DNA of 64,000 nt. Origin: an uncultured Acidobacteriota bacterium (GTDB lineage: Bacteria; Acidobacteriota; Vicinamibacteria; Fen-336). Under the pieces are notes generated by a model. It was not told where the DNA came from, searched no databases, and was given only the letters and a program-made list of their open reading frames with translations. The DNA lies in contig CADEEV010000001.1 in assembly GCA_902826455.1 (NCBI GenBank), positions 58,945 to 122,944 of the forward strand, given 5' to 3'. Positions 7,368-16,981 of this stretch are shown one piece after another. How positions within the stretch are numbered: the first letter of the stretch is position 1; every line of letters starts with the position of its first letter. Position numbers and translations under genes: made by a program.

Positions 7368-10300
7368 TCATTGCAGGTCGACGAGCAGCATGTCGGCGAC
7401 GTCCAGGGGCAGGGTCACCTCGTAGGCCCCCCCGACGCTCGCGCCCTTGAGGGCCCCGCGCTCGACGCTGCGCACGGCGCGAGGCGTCACGCTCGCGACG
7501 CGCACGCGGAGCGCGGCCTGCGGCCGTCCCGTCCAGTTCATCAGGGGGACCGCGAGGCGCTTCTGCCCCGGGCTTTCGAGGAGGGTCGCTTCCACGAGGG
7601 GCTCGCTGGTCTCGACCGGACGCGGGAAGCCGGGAGGCAGGAAGGCGTCGACCAGGGCGCGCCGCAGGCCCGCGTCCATGCCCGTCGGCAGGAAGTGGTC
7701 GAAGCCCTCGATGCTGCCGCTGCGATCGACGGGCCGCAGCGGCAGGCCGCTCTTCAGGTAGGCGACGCCGGGCAGGAAGCCGAACAGCACCGCGCGCCCC
7801 TTGCCGTGGGTGCGCTCGACCACCGCCGGCTTGCCGTCGGCGAAAGCGCCCAGGACCTTGGCCTCGCCGGGCACGAGCGTCTGCTTCCAGGCCACGACCT
7901 GAGCGGTCGCGTCTCCCCAGCGCGCCTGATCGAGAGGCTTCGCCGGAGGCAGGTCCTGCTTCGCGAGGATCATGGGCAGCGCCGCGTCCTTCGCGAGGGA
8001 CTGTTCCTTGACGCCGTACAGGGCATGCGCGGCCGGGTTGTCGCGCCCGAACTCGTCGAGGAAGCCGCCGCCGCACGAGGCCACGAGGACGCCGCCGGCC
8101 TCCACCCAGCTCCCCAGCGCCGCGACGGCCCGCGAGTGGAGGAACTGCTGCGTCACGTAGAGGAGTGCCAGGTCCTTCGCACGGCCCTCGAGGACGTCGT
8201 CCTCGGTGACGAAGTCCACCGGCACCTGGGAGTGCCGGAGCGCGTAGTAGAGGGCCTTGCGCTCCTGGTTGTGGATGCCGCCCTGGCTGTTGCTGTCGCC
8301 GGTCCGGATCTCGTCGACGCTCGACAGCAGCAAACCGACGCGCGCGGGCCGCACGTGGCTGTCGAGCACGTAGTCCTCGAACACGCCGGCGTCGTGGGTC
8401 GTGTCGTGGAGCGCCCGCCACATCCCGAGGTCGTCCGTCGCCACGTAGTTCTCGGTGTTGCCGACCGCCAGCGGCGAGGCCGAGAAGTAGTGGATCTTCT
8501 TCGCGCCGTGGGCCACGGCGGCGTAGAAGGACAGCCGGAAGTCCCGGGGAACGTTGCCGGGGCTGTGGGGCATCACGTACATGAGGATCGGCAGGTCGTG
8601 GTAGCGCGCTCCGGCCCGCAGCCCGGACACGAGGTAGCCCGTCACCTGGGGGCTGAACTCCGGGATCTGCCACACGTAGTCCTCGGACCAGGGCAGCGTG
8701 AGGGCGCCGGTCTTGAACGGCCGCACCCAGTGCAGGTCGTCGACCATGTAGTTCGCGTGGGGCGCGTAGTTGATCCCCGTGCGCACCTCCTTGCCCATGC
8801 GCGACTCGATCCACTGCGTGGCGTCCACGTATTCCTGCATCTGGCGCTCGTAGCCGAACAGGCGCGAGTAGTAGTAGCCGGGGGCCTGGGGATCGTTCGT
8901 GAAACGCAGCGTGCCGGCGTCGGCCACGCTGCGGGCGCGCAGCCAGCTCGTGAATTCCGGCGCCTCCGGAGCGGGCGCGCCCTTGGCCGGCTCGATACGG
9001 ATCTCGTCGCCGTAGCTCACGATGCCGATCGACGCCAGCCGGCCCTTCTTCTCGGCGTCCGCATAGCCCTTCTCGACCTGGGGCAGCCGCCAGTGCGCCG
9101 CGATCTTCGTGCGCGGCGCCGTGCTCGTCGCGGTGTTGTCCCCCAGGGCCACGGCGAGCGTGCGCGCTTCCGCCCCGAGGGCGCCTTCGGAGTCGAGCGC
9201 GTTGCTGAAACCCATCAGCCCGTAGATCGGAAAGCGCCGTGGCACCGCTCCACGCCGCGGGAACTTCGCCACCTCGGCGTTCAGCCACTGGAGCGCTTCG
9301 AGCTGGGTACGGATCAGCGGGCGCGCGCGCACGCTGCCGGGGATCACGAAGGTGACGGGAGAGAGATAGCCGGGCGTTCCCTGGACGCGCGTCTTGCGCA
9401 GGGACCGGATGCCGCCGCGCCCGTCGGGCACTCCGAACTCGACCTCGAGATCCACGCGCTTCTCCCGGCGCCCGCCGTTCAAGGCGAGGGCGCGCGGCAC
9501 CCACTGGCTGTCGTTCAGGGCGTCGACGGCGTTCCCCAGGGGCACCCAGCCCGAGGTCTCGCCCGGCGCCAGGAACTCCTCGTCGGGAATGGTCGGGTAG
9601 CGGCTCGCGTCCAGGAGCGGCGCCAGCGCTTCGGGCTTGACCGAGCTCGAGCGCGGGCCCCCGAGGGCGTAGGCGGCGTCGGTCAGGCGTCCGCTGCGCA
9701 GCACGCGCGTCGTCGGCCAATCGCGCACGTGGACCGCGAACGGCGAGTGTTGCCCGGGCCCGAAGGGCTCCACGATCGGCACCACCGGACCGAGCCCGTC
9801 GCCCGGGTTCGTGAAGCGCACGAACAGGTCGCCGTCCTGGACGAGCCACCCGTCCATCTCGAGATAGGCGGTCTTCTTCTGGGCCTCGAGGCCCGCGCTG
9901 TCGTTCGTGAGCACGACGGCGTCGACGTGACGTTCGGCGGCCGCGAGGCGCGGAGCCGCGCCGTCCCTCTGGGGGCCCGCGCGCAGCCGCAGCGTCGCTT
10001 CGCCGCGGGCGAGGCGCACCGGAGCTCCTTCCTGCCACACCAGGTTCTCCGTCGCTCCCCACCAGAAGCGCGGCATCGCGACGCGCCGCGGCTCGGCGAA
10101 GCCCCAGATCTTGGTGTCCGCGAGACGCCCATAGACGTGCTTCGTGACGGAGCGGCCGGCCTGCTCGACCTCGAGGCTGAACTCGGCCGAGAAGCCGTAC
10201 GGCGCTTCGTAGCGCGCGAAAACGCGGTACTCGCCGTCCTCGGGAACCACGAGGCGCTGACTGGCCAACGCCTCGGCGCTCGTCTGGGCCGGCGCCGAAA

Positions 10301-10586
10301 GGCAGGCCATGCGCGAGAGGAAGCTGATCGCGAAGGTCGACGCGTAGTAGTTCTGGCCGAACGGCAGGACCGACCAGCCCGCGCTCTCGACGGTGAAATC
10401 CTCGGCCTCGGCCACGAGGCGCACGGCCCGCGCTCCCGAGAGCGGCGGCGGCACCGCTCGCTCGTCGGCCGCGGGTGGTCGTTGCGGGCGCGGGGCGGGC
10501 TTGCGGGATTCCTCGGCCCTGCCCACGCAGGCGCTCGGGAAGAGCAGGAGCGCCACCGCGAGAGCCGCCGTCCGCGACGCGCTCAT
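7368..10586 (-). CDS. Large lipoprotein resembling glycosidases with a GH42-type trimerisation domain
   Basis: 1072 residues, starting at an ATG overlapping the stop of the upstream esterase gene (ATGA). The signal peptide ends in a lipobox FPSAC (Cys at residue 20), predicting a lipoprotein. The central part (about 520-760) has barrel-like sequence with conserved aromatic and acidic stretches such as ANYMVDDLHW. The part from about 760 to 960 resembles the Rossmann-like trimerisation domain of GH42 beta-galactosidases (VGLLLSS, then SWVEAGGVLVASCGGG). A beta-sandwich C terminus follows. Function as a polysaccharide-degrading or remodelling enzyme is inference; I cannot name catalytic residues with confidence. 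Confidence 0.7.
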   Translation of the reverse strand: MSASRTAALAVALLLFPSACVGRAEESRKPAPRPQRPPAADERAVPPPLSGARAVRLVAEAEDFTVESAGWSVLPFGQNYYASTFAISFLSRMACLSAPAQTSAEALASQRLVVPEDGEYRVFARYEAPYGFSAEFSLEVEQAGRSVTKHVYGRLADTKIWGFAEPRRVAMPRFWWGATENLVWQEGAPVRLARGEATLRLRAGPQRDGAAPRLAAAERHVDAVVLTNDSAGLEAQKKTAYLEMDGWLVQDGDLFVRFTNPGDGLGPVVPIVEPFGPGQHSPFAVHVRDWPTTRVLRSGRLTDAAYALGGPRSSSVKPEALAPLLDASRYPTIPDEEFLAPGETSGWVPLGNAVDALNDSQWVPRALALNGGRREKRVDLEVEFGVPDGRGGIRSLRKTRVQGTPGYLSPVTFVIPGSVRARPLIRTQLEALQWLNAEVAKFPRRGAVPRRFPIYGLMGFSNALDSEGALGAEARTLAVALGDNTATSTAPRTKIAAHWRLPQVEKGYADAEKKGRLASIGIVSYGDEIRIEPAKGAPAPEAPEFTSWLRARSVADAGTLRFTNDPQAPGYYYSRLFGYERQMQEYVDATQWIESRMGKEVRTGINYAPHANYMVDDLHWVRPFKTGALTLPWSEDYVWQIPEFSPQVTGYLVSGLRAGARYHDLPILMYVMPHSPGNVPRDFRLSFYAAVAHGAKKIHYFSASPLAVGNTENYVATDDLGMWRALHDTTHDAGVFEDYVLDSHVRPARVGLLLSSVDEIRTGDSNSQGGIHNQERKALYYALRHSQVPVDFVTEDDVLEGRAKDLALLYVTQQFLHSRAVAALGSWVEAGGVLVASCGGGFLDEFGRDNPAAHALYGVKEQSLAKDAALPMILAKQDLPPAKPLDQARWGDATAQVVAWKQTLVPGEAKVLGAFADGKPAVVERTHGKGRAVLFGFLPGVAYLKSGLPLRPVDRSGSIEGFDHFLPTGMDAGLRRALVDAFLPPGFPRPVETSEPLVEATLLESPGQKRLAVPLMNWTGRPQAALRVRVASVTPRAVRSVERGALKGASVGGAYEVTLPLDVADMLLVDLQ

Positions 10587-12217
10587 GGAGCACCCGACGC
10601 AGGACGGAACGAGACGTCGTCGACGAGGATCGAGGCCCCCGGAGGGATCTCCAGCCGCAAGTTCAGGGCGCCGAGCGTGCTCGGCGGCGGCACCACCTCG
10701 AGGTCGACTTCGCTCCAGCGCGCTCCGATGCCGACCCGGCGCTCGACGTCGAGGGGGGCGCCGTCGAAGCGGCCTGCGACGTGAACGACGATCTCGGTCG
10801 CCGCCTCGGCCTTCGCGCGGAAGGCCAGACGATGGGGCCGAGCGGCGGTGTAGAAGAGCGCGTAGCTGACCGTGCCCTTGAGCCGCGCCGAGCGCCGGCC
10901 GGTGGCCGCGTCCGTGCTCCACTCGGGCAGCTTGAGCCCGCTCCGGACCATGTAGTCCTCGGCGGCCGCTTCGAAGTCTCCCCAGGCGGCGGCGCCATCG
11001 CAGGCGGGCGTCGCGCCCCGTGTTCCCGAGGCAGCGATCGTCGCGATCGGGGTCGACGCCCGGAAGCCTGCGTCGTCGATCACGCTGCCGCTGATCCAGA
11101 GCGGAAGCGGGCTGGCCGGGAGCGTGGCCTGTGCGGCCCCCGCGGCGAGCGTAGCCGGCACCCGCGTCCAGCAGCGGCTCGCCCAGTGCCCCGCCTCGCC
11201 CGCGCTCACCAGGATCTCGGCCGTCGCCAGAGGCTTCTCGGGGCCTGCCCTGGCGTCGAACCGCACCTGGTGTCCCGCCGCGACGGACGTCACCGTGAGG
11301 GGCCCCACCTCGGGCAGAGCGGGCCCGCCCTTGAGTTGCGCGGCGAGCCACGCGTGGACCTCCGCGTCGAGTGCCGCGTCGAGGGCGTGGTTCCATCCCG
11401 GAAGGAGGGCGAGGTGCTTGGGCGCGGCCGCCTCCTCGAACGTGCGCGACAGCGACGGCATCCAATAGAACTGGTCGTTGGTGCCGCTGAACCAGGCGAT
11501 GGGGACCTTCGCCTTCGAAAGGCGCAGCGCAGGGTCGAGCGTCGTCCGCCAGCGCTCGCGAAGGGCTGCGTCCGGCGCGGGCTTCCGGCCCCGCGCGTCC
11601 CACCACGGGTTGCCGAGGTCGAGGCGTCCCGAGCCGAAGAGCGAGGCCGCCGCGCGAAGGCGGGGATCGAGGCCGGCCTGCAGCGTCGCGAAGAAGCCTC
11701 CCCAGGAGCTCCCCACCATTCCGATGCGCGATGGATCCACTTCGGGGCGCGAGGCGAGGAAGCTGACCGCGCGCAGCAGGGCTACGGCGCCGTGGGCGAT
11801 CGGCGCGCGCCGTGGGTCGTCGGGGAGGGCAAGCCCGTCGACGATCGGGTAGCCGCCGGTCGAGCGGTAGCCCGGCATGGGCAGGTCGATGCAGAGCGTC
11901 GCGTAGCCGCGCCGCGCGCCCGCGATCGTCACGTCCGCGTCGGCCCGCGACCCGCCACCCTGGTTCCACACGTAGGCCGGCAGGCGCTGAGCGCCCTTGG
12001 GGTACGAGAAGAAGGCGAAGATGTCCACGCGCTGGGCGCCGTCCATCTCCGAATGGAACGTCACCTCTTCGGTGACGATGCCGTCGGCCTCACGGCTCGT
12101 GAGGACGCGGGCCTCGAGGGGCGGCGCGAGGATCGCCTGGACGTCGAAGACTGGATCGGCCGCGTGAGCGGCGGCCAGGAGTGCCACGGCCAGCGCTCCT
12201 GCCGCCGGCAGGCTCAC
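10583..12217 (-). CDS. Secreted alpha/beta-hydrolase, acetyl-xylan-esterase-like, with C-terminal carbohydrate-binding-like domain
   Basis: 544 residues from GTG, overlapping the upstream WecA-like stop (GTGA). A signal peptide is visible (hydrophobic run about 6-18, cleavage near AHA-AD). The hydrolase domain has the nucleophile elbow GSSWGG near residue 172, an acid candidate GTNDQF near 246 and a histidine candidate WNHAL near 278. After a beta-rich linker, the last ~165 residues look like a beta-sandwich carbohydrate-binding module. De-esterification of an exported polysaccharide is inferred from its coupling to the EPS operon and the glycosidase-like lipoprotein. Confidence 0.78.
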   Translation of the reverse strand: MSLPAAGALAVALLAAAHAADPVFDVQAILAPPLEARVLTSREADGIVTEEVTFHSEMDGAQRVDIFAFFSYPKGAQRLPAYVWNQGGGSRADADVTIAGARRGYATLCIDLPMPGYRSTGGYPIVDGLALPDDPRRAPIAHGAVALLRAVSFLASRPEVDPSRIGMVGSSWGGFFATLQAGLDPRLRAAASLFGSGRLDLGNPWWDARGRKPAPDAALRERWRTTLDPALRLSKAKVPIAWFSGTNDQFYWMPSLSRTFEEAAAPKHLALLPGWNHALDAALDAEVHAWLAAQLKGGPALPEVGPLTVTSVAAGHQVRFDARAGPEKPLATAEILVSAGEAGHWASRCWTRVPATLAAGAAQATLPASPLPLWISGSVIDDAGFRASTPIATIAASGTRGATPACDGAAAWGDFEAAAEDYMVRSGLKLPEWSTDAATGRRSARLKGTVSYALFYTAARPHRLAFRAKAEAATEIVVHVAGRFDGAPLDVERRVGIGARWSEVDLEVVPPPSTLGALNLRLEIPPGASILVDDVSFRPASGAP

Positions 12218-13320
12218 CGCGGCGTTCCGCTCTCCTGCCTGTCGACGAACATCAGGATCAGGAGCAGGGCGATGAAGCCCGCCGTCTGCACGAGCATGAG
12301 CAGGCTCTCGCCGAGGCTGGCGGTGCGCAGGGACATGGCTCCGAGGCCCAGGGACAAGGTCGCGAGATAGATGAAGAGGACGGTGGCCCGCTTGGAGAAT
12401 CCGAGGGAGTGCAGGCGGTGCGACAGGTGGCGGTTGTCGCCGACGTAGATGGGCCGGCCCTCGCGCACGCGGATCACGATCACGGTCAGGGTGTCGATGA
12501 TCGGCACGGCCAGCACCACGACCGGCATCAGCACCGGGAACAGGGTGCTCGAGGCCGTGGTCACGTAGCGCTCGAGCAGGGTCAGCGACGCCATCACGAA
12601 GCCGATGAACAGGCTGCCGCAGTCCCCGAGGAAGACCGAGGCCGGGTTGAAGTTGAAGAAGAGGAAGCCGAGCAGGCTGCCGATGAACGCGATCAGGATC
12701 AGGCTGACGAAGAACTGGCCCTGGCCCCAGGCGTTGATGAGCAGGACGACCGAGGCCACCACGGCGACGCCCGCCGAGAGCCCGTCCATGTTGTCGAGGA
12801 GGTTGAAGGCGTTCGTCATGCCCACGATCCACAGCACCGTGAGTCCGATGTTCATCCACTCGAAGGGCAGGAAGCTGACGCGCACGCCGGCCGCGACCAT
12901 GAAGAACGCGGCCAGGATCTGCCCGCCGGCCTTGGCCCAGACGGGGAAGCGGGACCCGAGCAGGTCGTCGAGGAAACCGATCAGGAACGCGAGCGAGGCG
13001 CCGGCCACGATCCCCACGAGCTTCGACTCCACGAGGTGCGCCTGACGCAACACGAACAGCGCGTCGCCGAGCCACGGCGCCGCGACGTCGATGCCGCTCA
13101 GCAGCGGCACGAGCCAGTGGCCGCTCGCCACCACGACGCTGAAGGCGACGAACACGGCGACCCCGCCCAGGCGCGGCGTCGGGGTCTCGTGGACCTTGCG
13201 GTGGCCCGGCTGATCCAGCACCCCGAGGCGACGGGCGAGGGCCGACGCGAGCGGCACGAGCGCCGCCGACAGCGCCGTGCTGCCCACCAGCACCAGCAGC
13301 GCGAAGATCGCGTGGCTCAC
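12214..13320 (-). CDS. WecA/MraY-family undecaprenyl-phosphate sugar-1-phosphate transferase
   Basis: 368 residues with about eleven membrane segments. The family motifs are all visible: HETPTPRLGG near residue 44, the magnesium-binding FLDDLLGSRFP near 117, NAFNLLDNMDGL near 172, FLGDCGSLFIG near 235 and the cytoplasmic DNRHLSHRLHSLGFSKR near 300. It would transfer a HexNAc-1-phosphate from its UDP form to undecaprenyl phosphate, starting assembly of the surface polysaccharide. It is not MraY itself by neighbourhood. It ends in a GTGA overlap with the esterase gene, seven bases after a GT4 gene. Confidence 0.93.
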   Translation of the reverse strand: MSHAIFALLVLVGSTALSAALVPLASALARRLGVLDQPGHRKVHETPTPRLGGVAVFVAFSVVVASGHWLVPLLSGIDVAAPWLGDALFVLRQAHLVESKLVGIVAGASLAFLIGFLDDLLGSRFPVWAKAGGQILAAFFMVAAGVRVSFLPFEWMNIGLTVLWIVGMTNAFNLLDNMDGLSAGVAVVASVVLLINAWGQGQFFVSLILIAFIGSLLGFLFFNFNPASVFLGDCGSLFIGFVMASLTLLERYVTTASSTLFPVLMPVVVLAVPIIDTLTVIVIRVREGRPIYVGDNRHLSHRLHSLGFSKRATVLFIYLATLSLGLGAMSLRTASLGESLLMLVQTAGFIALLLILMFVDRQESGTPR

Positions 13321-13327
13321 CGGGGCC

Positions 13328-14524
13328 TCACGCGGCGGCCTGCCGGGCGTCCAGCAGTTCCCGGTAGAACCCGTTCACGTCCGAGACGAGGCGGGCCACG
13401 GAGTGCTCGGCCAGCACGTGGGCCTGGCCGTCGCGAGCGCGGCCGCCGGCCGCGCCGGGATCGGCGAGGGCCTCGAGGATCGCGCGGCTCAGCCCGGCCG
13501 GATCGCCCGGCGCCACCAGGGTCCCGAAGCGGCCCTCCTGGAGCACGTCGGGAGTGCCGCCGACGCGCGTGGCGATCACGGGCCGCGACGCCGCCAGGGC
13601 CTCGATGATCGCGACGGGGGTGCCCTCGTTCAGCGATGCGTTCACGACGAGCTGGAGGTCCCCGAACACCGCGGCCATGTCGCGCTTCCAGCCGTGGAAG
13701 TCCACGACGTCGGCGAGGCCGAGCTCGCGCGCGAGCGCCTCGAGGGCCGGGCGCTCCTCGCCGTCGCCCACCACCGCGAAGCGGACTTCAGGGCGCGCGC
13801 GATGCACCTCGGCGGCCGCGCGCAAGAACGTCGGCACGTCCTTGATCGGAACGAGCCGTCCCACGATGCCCACGAGCGGAGCTTCCGGCGCGACGCGGCC
13901 CTCGCGGCGCAGGGCTCCGCGCGGCAGATCCGGGGCGGCGAGCGCCTCGAGCTCGAGGCCCAGGTGGATCACCCGTATCTGGCCGGGCCGGGCGACGCCG
14001 AGCGCCACGAGATCGTCGCGTACGGCCTCGGACACCGCGATGACCCCGTCGGAGGCTCGGTTCAGCACGCGCTCGATGCCGCGGAAGAGCGCGGTCTTCA
14101 CGGGACCGAAGTAGCCCCGCAGCACGTGGCCGTGGTACGTGTGGACCACGATCGGGACGCGGGCCAGGCGCGCGGCCACGCGACCCAGCATGCCGGCCTT
14201 GGCCGTGTGGGTGTGGACGATCGTGGGGCGGTAGGCGCGGATCAGGCGGTACAGCCCGAGGAGCGCCCGGAGATCGGCCACCGGCCGGATCTCGCGGCCC
14301 AGGCCCTCCATCTGCTCGCACACGACACCCCTCGCGGCCGCGAGATCGAGGAGGTTGCCCTCCCGGGAGGCCTCGCGTCCCACGACGAGCCGCGTCGCGA
14401 ACCCGTGGGGAGCGAGGCCGGCGGTCAGGAAGATCACGTGGAAGGAGGGGCCGCCGATGTTGAGACGCGAGAACACGCGGAGGACCCGCACGTCCGGTGG
14501 AGCGCCGTCGCTCGAGGTGCTCAT
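13328..14524 (-). CDS. GT4-family glycosyltransferase
   Basis: 398 residues with two Rossmann domains. The N-terminal domain has NIGGPSFHV near residue 22 and HTHTAKAGMLGRVAA near 103. The donor-binding domain has GRLVPIKD near 218 and the family E-x7-E motif in NEGTPVAIIEAL near 297. It probably adds a sugar from a nucleotide donor to the lipid-linked intermediate on the cytoplasmic face. It follows the DUF218 gene by 19 bases and precedes the WecA-like gene. Donor and linkage are not predictable. Confidence 0.93.
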   Translation of the reverse strand: MSTSSDGAPPDVRVLRVFSRLNIGGPSFHVIFLTAGLAPHGFATRLVVGREASREGNLLDLAAARGVVCEQMEGLGREIRPVADLRALLGLYRLIRAYRPTIVHTHTAKAGMLGRVAARLARVPIVVHTYHGHVLRGYFGPVKTALFRGIERVLNRASDGVIAVSEAVRDDLVALGVARPGQIRVIHLGLELEALAAPDLPRGALRREGRVAPEAPLVGIVGRLVPIKDVPTFLRAAAEVHRARPEVRFAVVGDGEERPALEALARELGLADVVDFHGWKRDMAAVFGDLQLVVNASLNEGTPVAIIEALAASRPVIATRVGGTPDVLQEGRFGTLVAPGDPAGLSRAILEALADPGAAGGRARDGQAHVLAEHSVARLVSDVNGFYRELLDARQAAA

Positions 14525-14543
14525 GCGAGGAGGGAGATCGCTG

Positions 14544-15107
14544 CTACAGCCATCCGCGAAGCCGATAGTACGCGATCTTCTGGTACTCGGAGAGCACCAA
14601 AGCGCGACGGCGCGGATCCTTCCACCAGCCGGACACCGAAAACGACGACGCCTCGGCCGGGCGGTTGCGGATCACGACGCCCGGCCAGCCCTTGCGGGCC
14701 GTGAGCCACGCCCGACGCTGGTGATAGGGAGAGGTGACGAGGGCCACGCTGCGGATCCCCTCCGCGCGCAGCAGGGGCGCCACGGCGTCGATCTCCTCCC
14801 GGGTGCTGTGGGAGAGCGCCTCGACGCGGATCCGCTCGGCGGGAACTCCGAGGGCGAGGGCCTTGCGCCGGAGATCGGCCGAGCTGTCGCCCGGGCCCGG
14901 CTCGCCGCCCGTGAGGATCAACAGTCGCGCCTCGCCGGAGAGCACGAGCCGGGAGGCCATGGTCGTGCGCTCGTAGCCGGGATCTCCCGCCAGCACCACG
15001 GCCGCGTCGACCGGCAGGGGCGGGTCCCGGACGCACAGCCAGGCGGCCGGCGCGCTCGTCATCAGGAGACCGAGGGCGGCGGCGCCCAGCACGACGCTCG
15101 AGGCCAC
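14544..15107 (-). CDS. YdcF/DUF218-family membrane-anchored protein
   Basis: 187 residues. I chose the GTG at 15107 because AGGAGG lies just upstream, although the spacing (about three bases) is short. One N-terminal membrane segment (about 3-22) is followed by a DUF218 domain: DAAVVLAGDPGYERT near residue 34, LLILTGGEPGPG near 60, the SHSTREEI motif near 95 and VALVTSPYHQRRA near 120. DUF218 proteins such as SanA and YdcF occur in envelope biogenesis contexts but their reaction is unsettled. It lies between asnB and a GT4 gene in the EPS operon. Confidence 0.85.
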   Translation of the reverse strand: MASSVVLGAAALGLLMTSAPAAWLCVRDPPLPVDAAVVLAGDPGYERTTMASRLVLSGEARLLILTGGEPGPGDSSADLRRKALALGVPAERIRVEALSHSTREEIDAVAPLLRAEGIRSVALVTSPYHQRRAWLTARKGWPGVVIRNRPAEASSFSVSGWWKDPRRRALVLSEYQKIAYYRLRGWL

Positions 15108-15115
15108 GATCCTCC

Positions 15116-16981
15116 TCAGCGCGAGCGCTCCTGGCGCAGAAAGCTCTCGAGGGTCAGCAAGGACCACAGCTCCTGGCTCAGATCGCCCCGCGCCGCCATG
15201 TGATCGGCGACGATCGCGGCGACGGGCTCGGGCTCGAGATGGGCGTAGAGCGGCGAGCCGCGATCGAGCAGGCGCTCCCGCACGAGGCCCCCGAGATCGC
15301 CGCGGAACCAGGCGCCGAGCGGCGCGCCGAAGCCCATCTTGCCGCGCTCGAGGATGGACGGCGGAAGCAGGCCTTGCAGCATGCGCCGCAGCACCAGCTT
15401 GCCGCGGCCGCGGCGCATGCGGAGCCGGTCGGGCAGGCGCGCGCCGAGCTCCACGACGGCCGTGTCGAGGAACGGCGAGCGGGCCTCGAGGCCGTGGGCC
15501 ATCGTCATGCGGTCCGCCTTCACGAGCAGGTCGTCGAGGAGATAGCTGTCGAAGTTGAGCTGCAGCAGGCGCGCGAGAGGGCTGCCGGCTGCCGGCAGGC
15601 GGCTGCGGAAGCCCTCGAGGACGCCCCGGTCGTCGGCCGCCGCGCGCACCTCGGGACGGAGCAGGCGGGCCCCGCATCCGCCGAAGGCGGCGCTCCAGCG
15701 GAAGTAACGGTCGGCGAGCGGCAGCGGCGCCGCTTCCAGGAAGCGCTTCGCGTAGCGCAGGACGTGGCGTCGGTCGCGGGGCTCCGGCAGGAGCGCGGCT
15801 CCGGCACCCGCGGCCCGCCGCAGCCAGGCCGGGACCTCCTCGGCGAGGGCGCCGCCGTAGAGCCGCAGGTAGCCGGCCAGCACCTCGTCGCCGCCGTCGC
15901 CGTTGAGCGCCACCGTGACGTGGCGGCGGGTCAGCTCGGAGAGCAGGAAGGTCGGGATCGCCGACGAGTCGCCGAAGGGCGCGTCGTGGTGGAACACCAG
16001 GCGATCGACGAGCTCGAGCGCCCCGGGCTCCACCAGGAACTCCGTATGGTCCGTCGCGAAGTGCTGCGCCACCACCCGCGCATGAGCGGTCTCGTCGTAG
16101 GCGGGCTGTCCCGCGAAGCCGATCGTGAACGTCTTCACGCGGCCTCCGGCCGTCTCGGCCATCAGGGCCACCACGGCCGACGAGTCGAGCCCGCCCGAGA
16201 GGAACGCGCCGAGCGGCACGTCCGCCACGAGGCGACGCTTGACCGCCATGGTCAGGCGCCGTCGCAGCTCGTCGGCGGCCTCGGCCTCGTCGAGGTCGGG
16301 GCCGTCCTCGAAGCGCGCCTGCCAGAAGCGTTCGGGAGCGCTCGCGCCCGCGGCCGTGACCGTCATCCGGTGGCCGGGAGGCAGTGCGCGGATGCCGCGC
16401 CGGAACGTGGCCGGCGTCGGCACGTAGCCCAGGGCGAGGTAGGGAGCGAACGCCGCCGGGTCGATCTCCCGGGGCACCCCGGGGTGAGCCAGCAGCGCCT
16501 TCGCCTCGGACGCGAAGGCGAACAGCTCGGGGCCGTCGTGGTAGACGAGGGGCTTCTTGCCGGTGCGATCGCGCGCGAGCAGCAGGCGCTGCCGCGGCAC
16601 GTCCCAGAGCGCGAAGGCGAACATGCCGTCGAGATGGCGCGCGACGTCGAGGCCGTGCTCCTCGTAGAGGTGCAGGATCACCTCGCCGTCGCCCTGGCTG
16701 CGGAAGGGATGCCGCGTCTCGAGGTCGCGCCGCAGCTCGGCGAAGTTGTAGATCTCGCCGTTGAAGACGAGCCAGAGCGAGCCGTCCTCGTTCGCCATCG
16801 GCTCCGACGACGCCTCGGAGAGATCGATGATGGAGAGGCGGCGGTGCCCGAGAGCGAGAGGCCCGTCGACGCGCGTGCGCTCGTCGTCGGGTCCGCGATG
16901 GGCCAGGGTGCGCGTCATCGCCGCGATCGTCGTGGCGTCGGCGGGCCCCCGCCGCGACAGGTATCCGCAGACCCCGCACAT
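15116..16981 (-). CDS. asnB: Asparagine synthase (glutamine-hydrolysing), EPS-locus type
   Basis: 621 residues. After Met1 comes the glutaminase nucleophile Cys2 (MCGVCGY) and the class II amidotransferase domain with RRLSIIDLS, NGEIYN and SQGDGE motifs. The synthase domain has the ATP-binding SGGLDSS motif near residue 260. AsnB-like proteins are frequent in surface polysaccharide loci, where they may amidate uronic acids rather than make free asparagine; that role is inferred from the neighbours. Start and previous stop overlap as TGATG. Confidence 0.93.
   Translation of the reverse strand: MCGVCGYLSRRGPADATTIAAMTRTLAHRGPDDERTRVDGPLALGHRRLSIIDLSEASSEPMANEDGSLWLVFNGEIYNFAELRRDLETRHPFRSQGDGEVILHLYEEHGLDVARHLDGMFAFALWDVPRQRLLLARDRTGKKPLVYHDGPELFAFASEAKALLAHPGVPREIDPAAFAPYLALGYVPTPATFRRGIRALPPGHRMTVTAAGASAPERFWQARFEDGPDLDEAEAADELRRRLTMAVKRRLVADVPLGAFLSGGLDSSAVVALMAETAGGRVKTFTIGFAGQPAYDETAHARVVAQHFATDHTEFLVEPGALELVDRLVFHHDAPFGDSSAIPTFLLSELTRRHVTVALNGDGGDEVLAGYLRLYGGALAEEVPAWLRRAAGAGAALLPEPRDRRHVLRYAKRFLEAAPLPLADRYFRWSAAFGGCGARLLRPEVRAAADDRGVLEGFRSRLPAAGSPLARLLQLNFDSYLLDDLLVKADRMTMAHGLEARSPFLDTAVVELGARLPDRLRMRRGRGKLVLRRMLQGLLPPSILERGKMGFGAPLGAWFRGDLGGLVRERLLDRGSPLYAHLEPEPVAAIVADHMAARGDLSQELWSLLTLESFLRQERSR

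Noticed and set aside
5094..10784. Very long plus-strand open frame (1896 codons) across the sulfatase, Fur and glycosidase-like genes
   Set aside because: It is Arg/Pro/Ala-rich without domains and runs antisense to or out of frame with genes that have clear motifs. Long spurious frames are expected at this G+C content.
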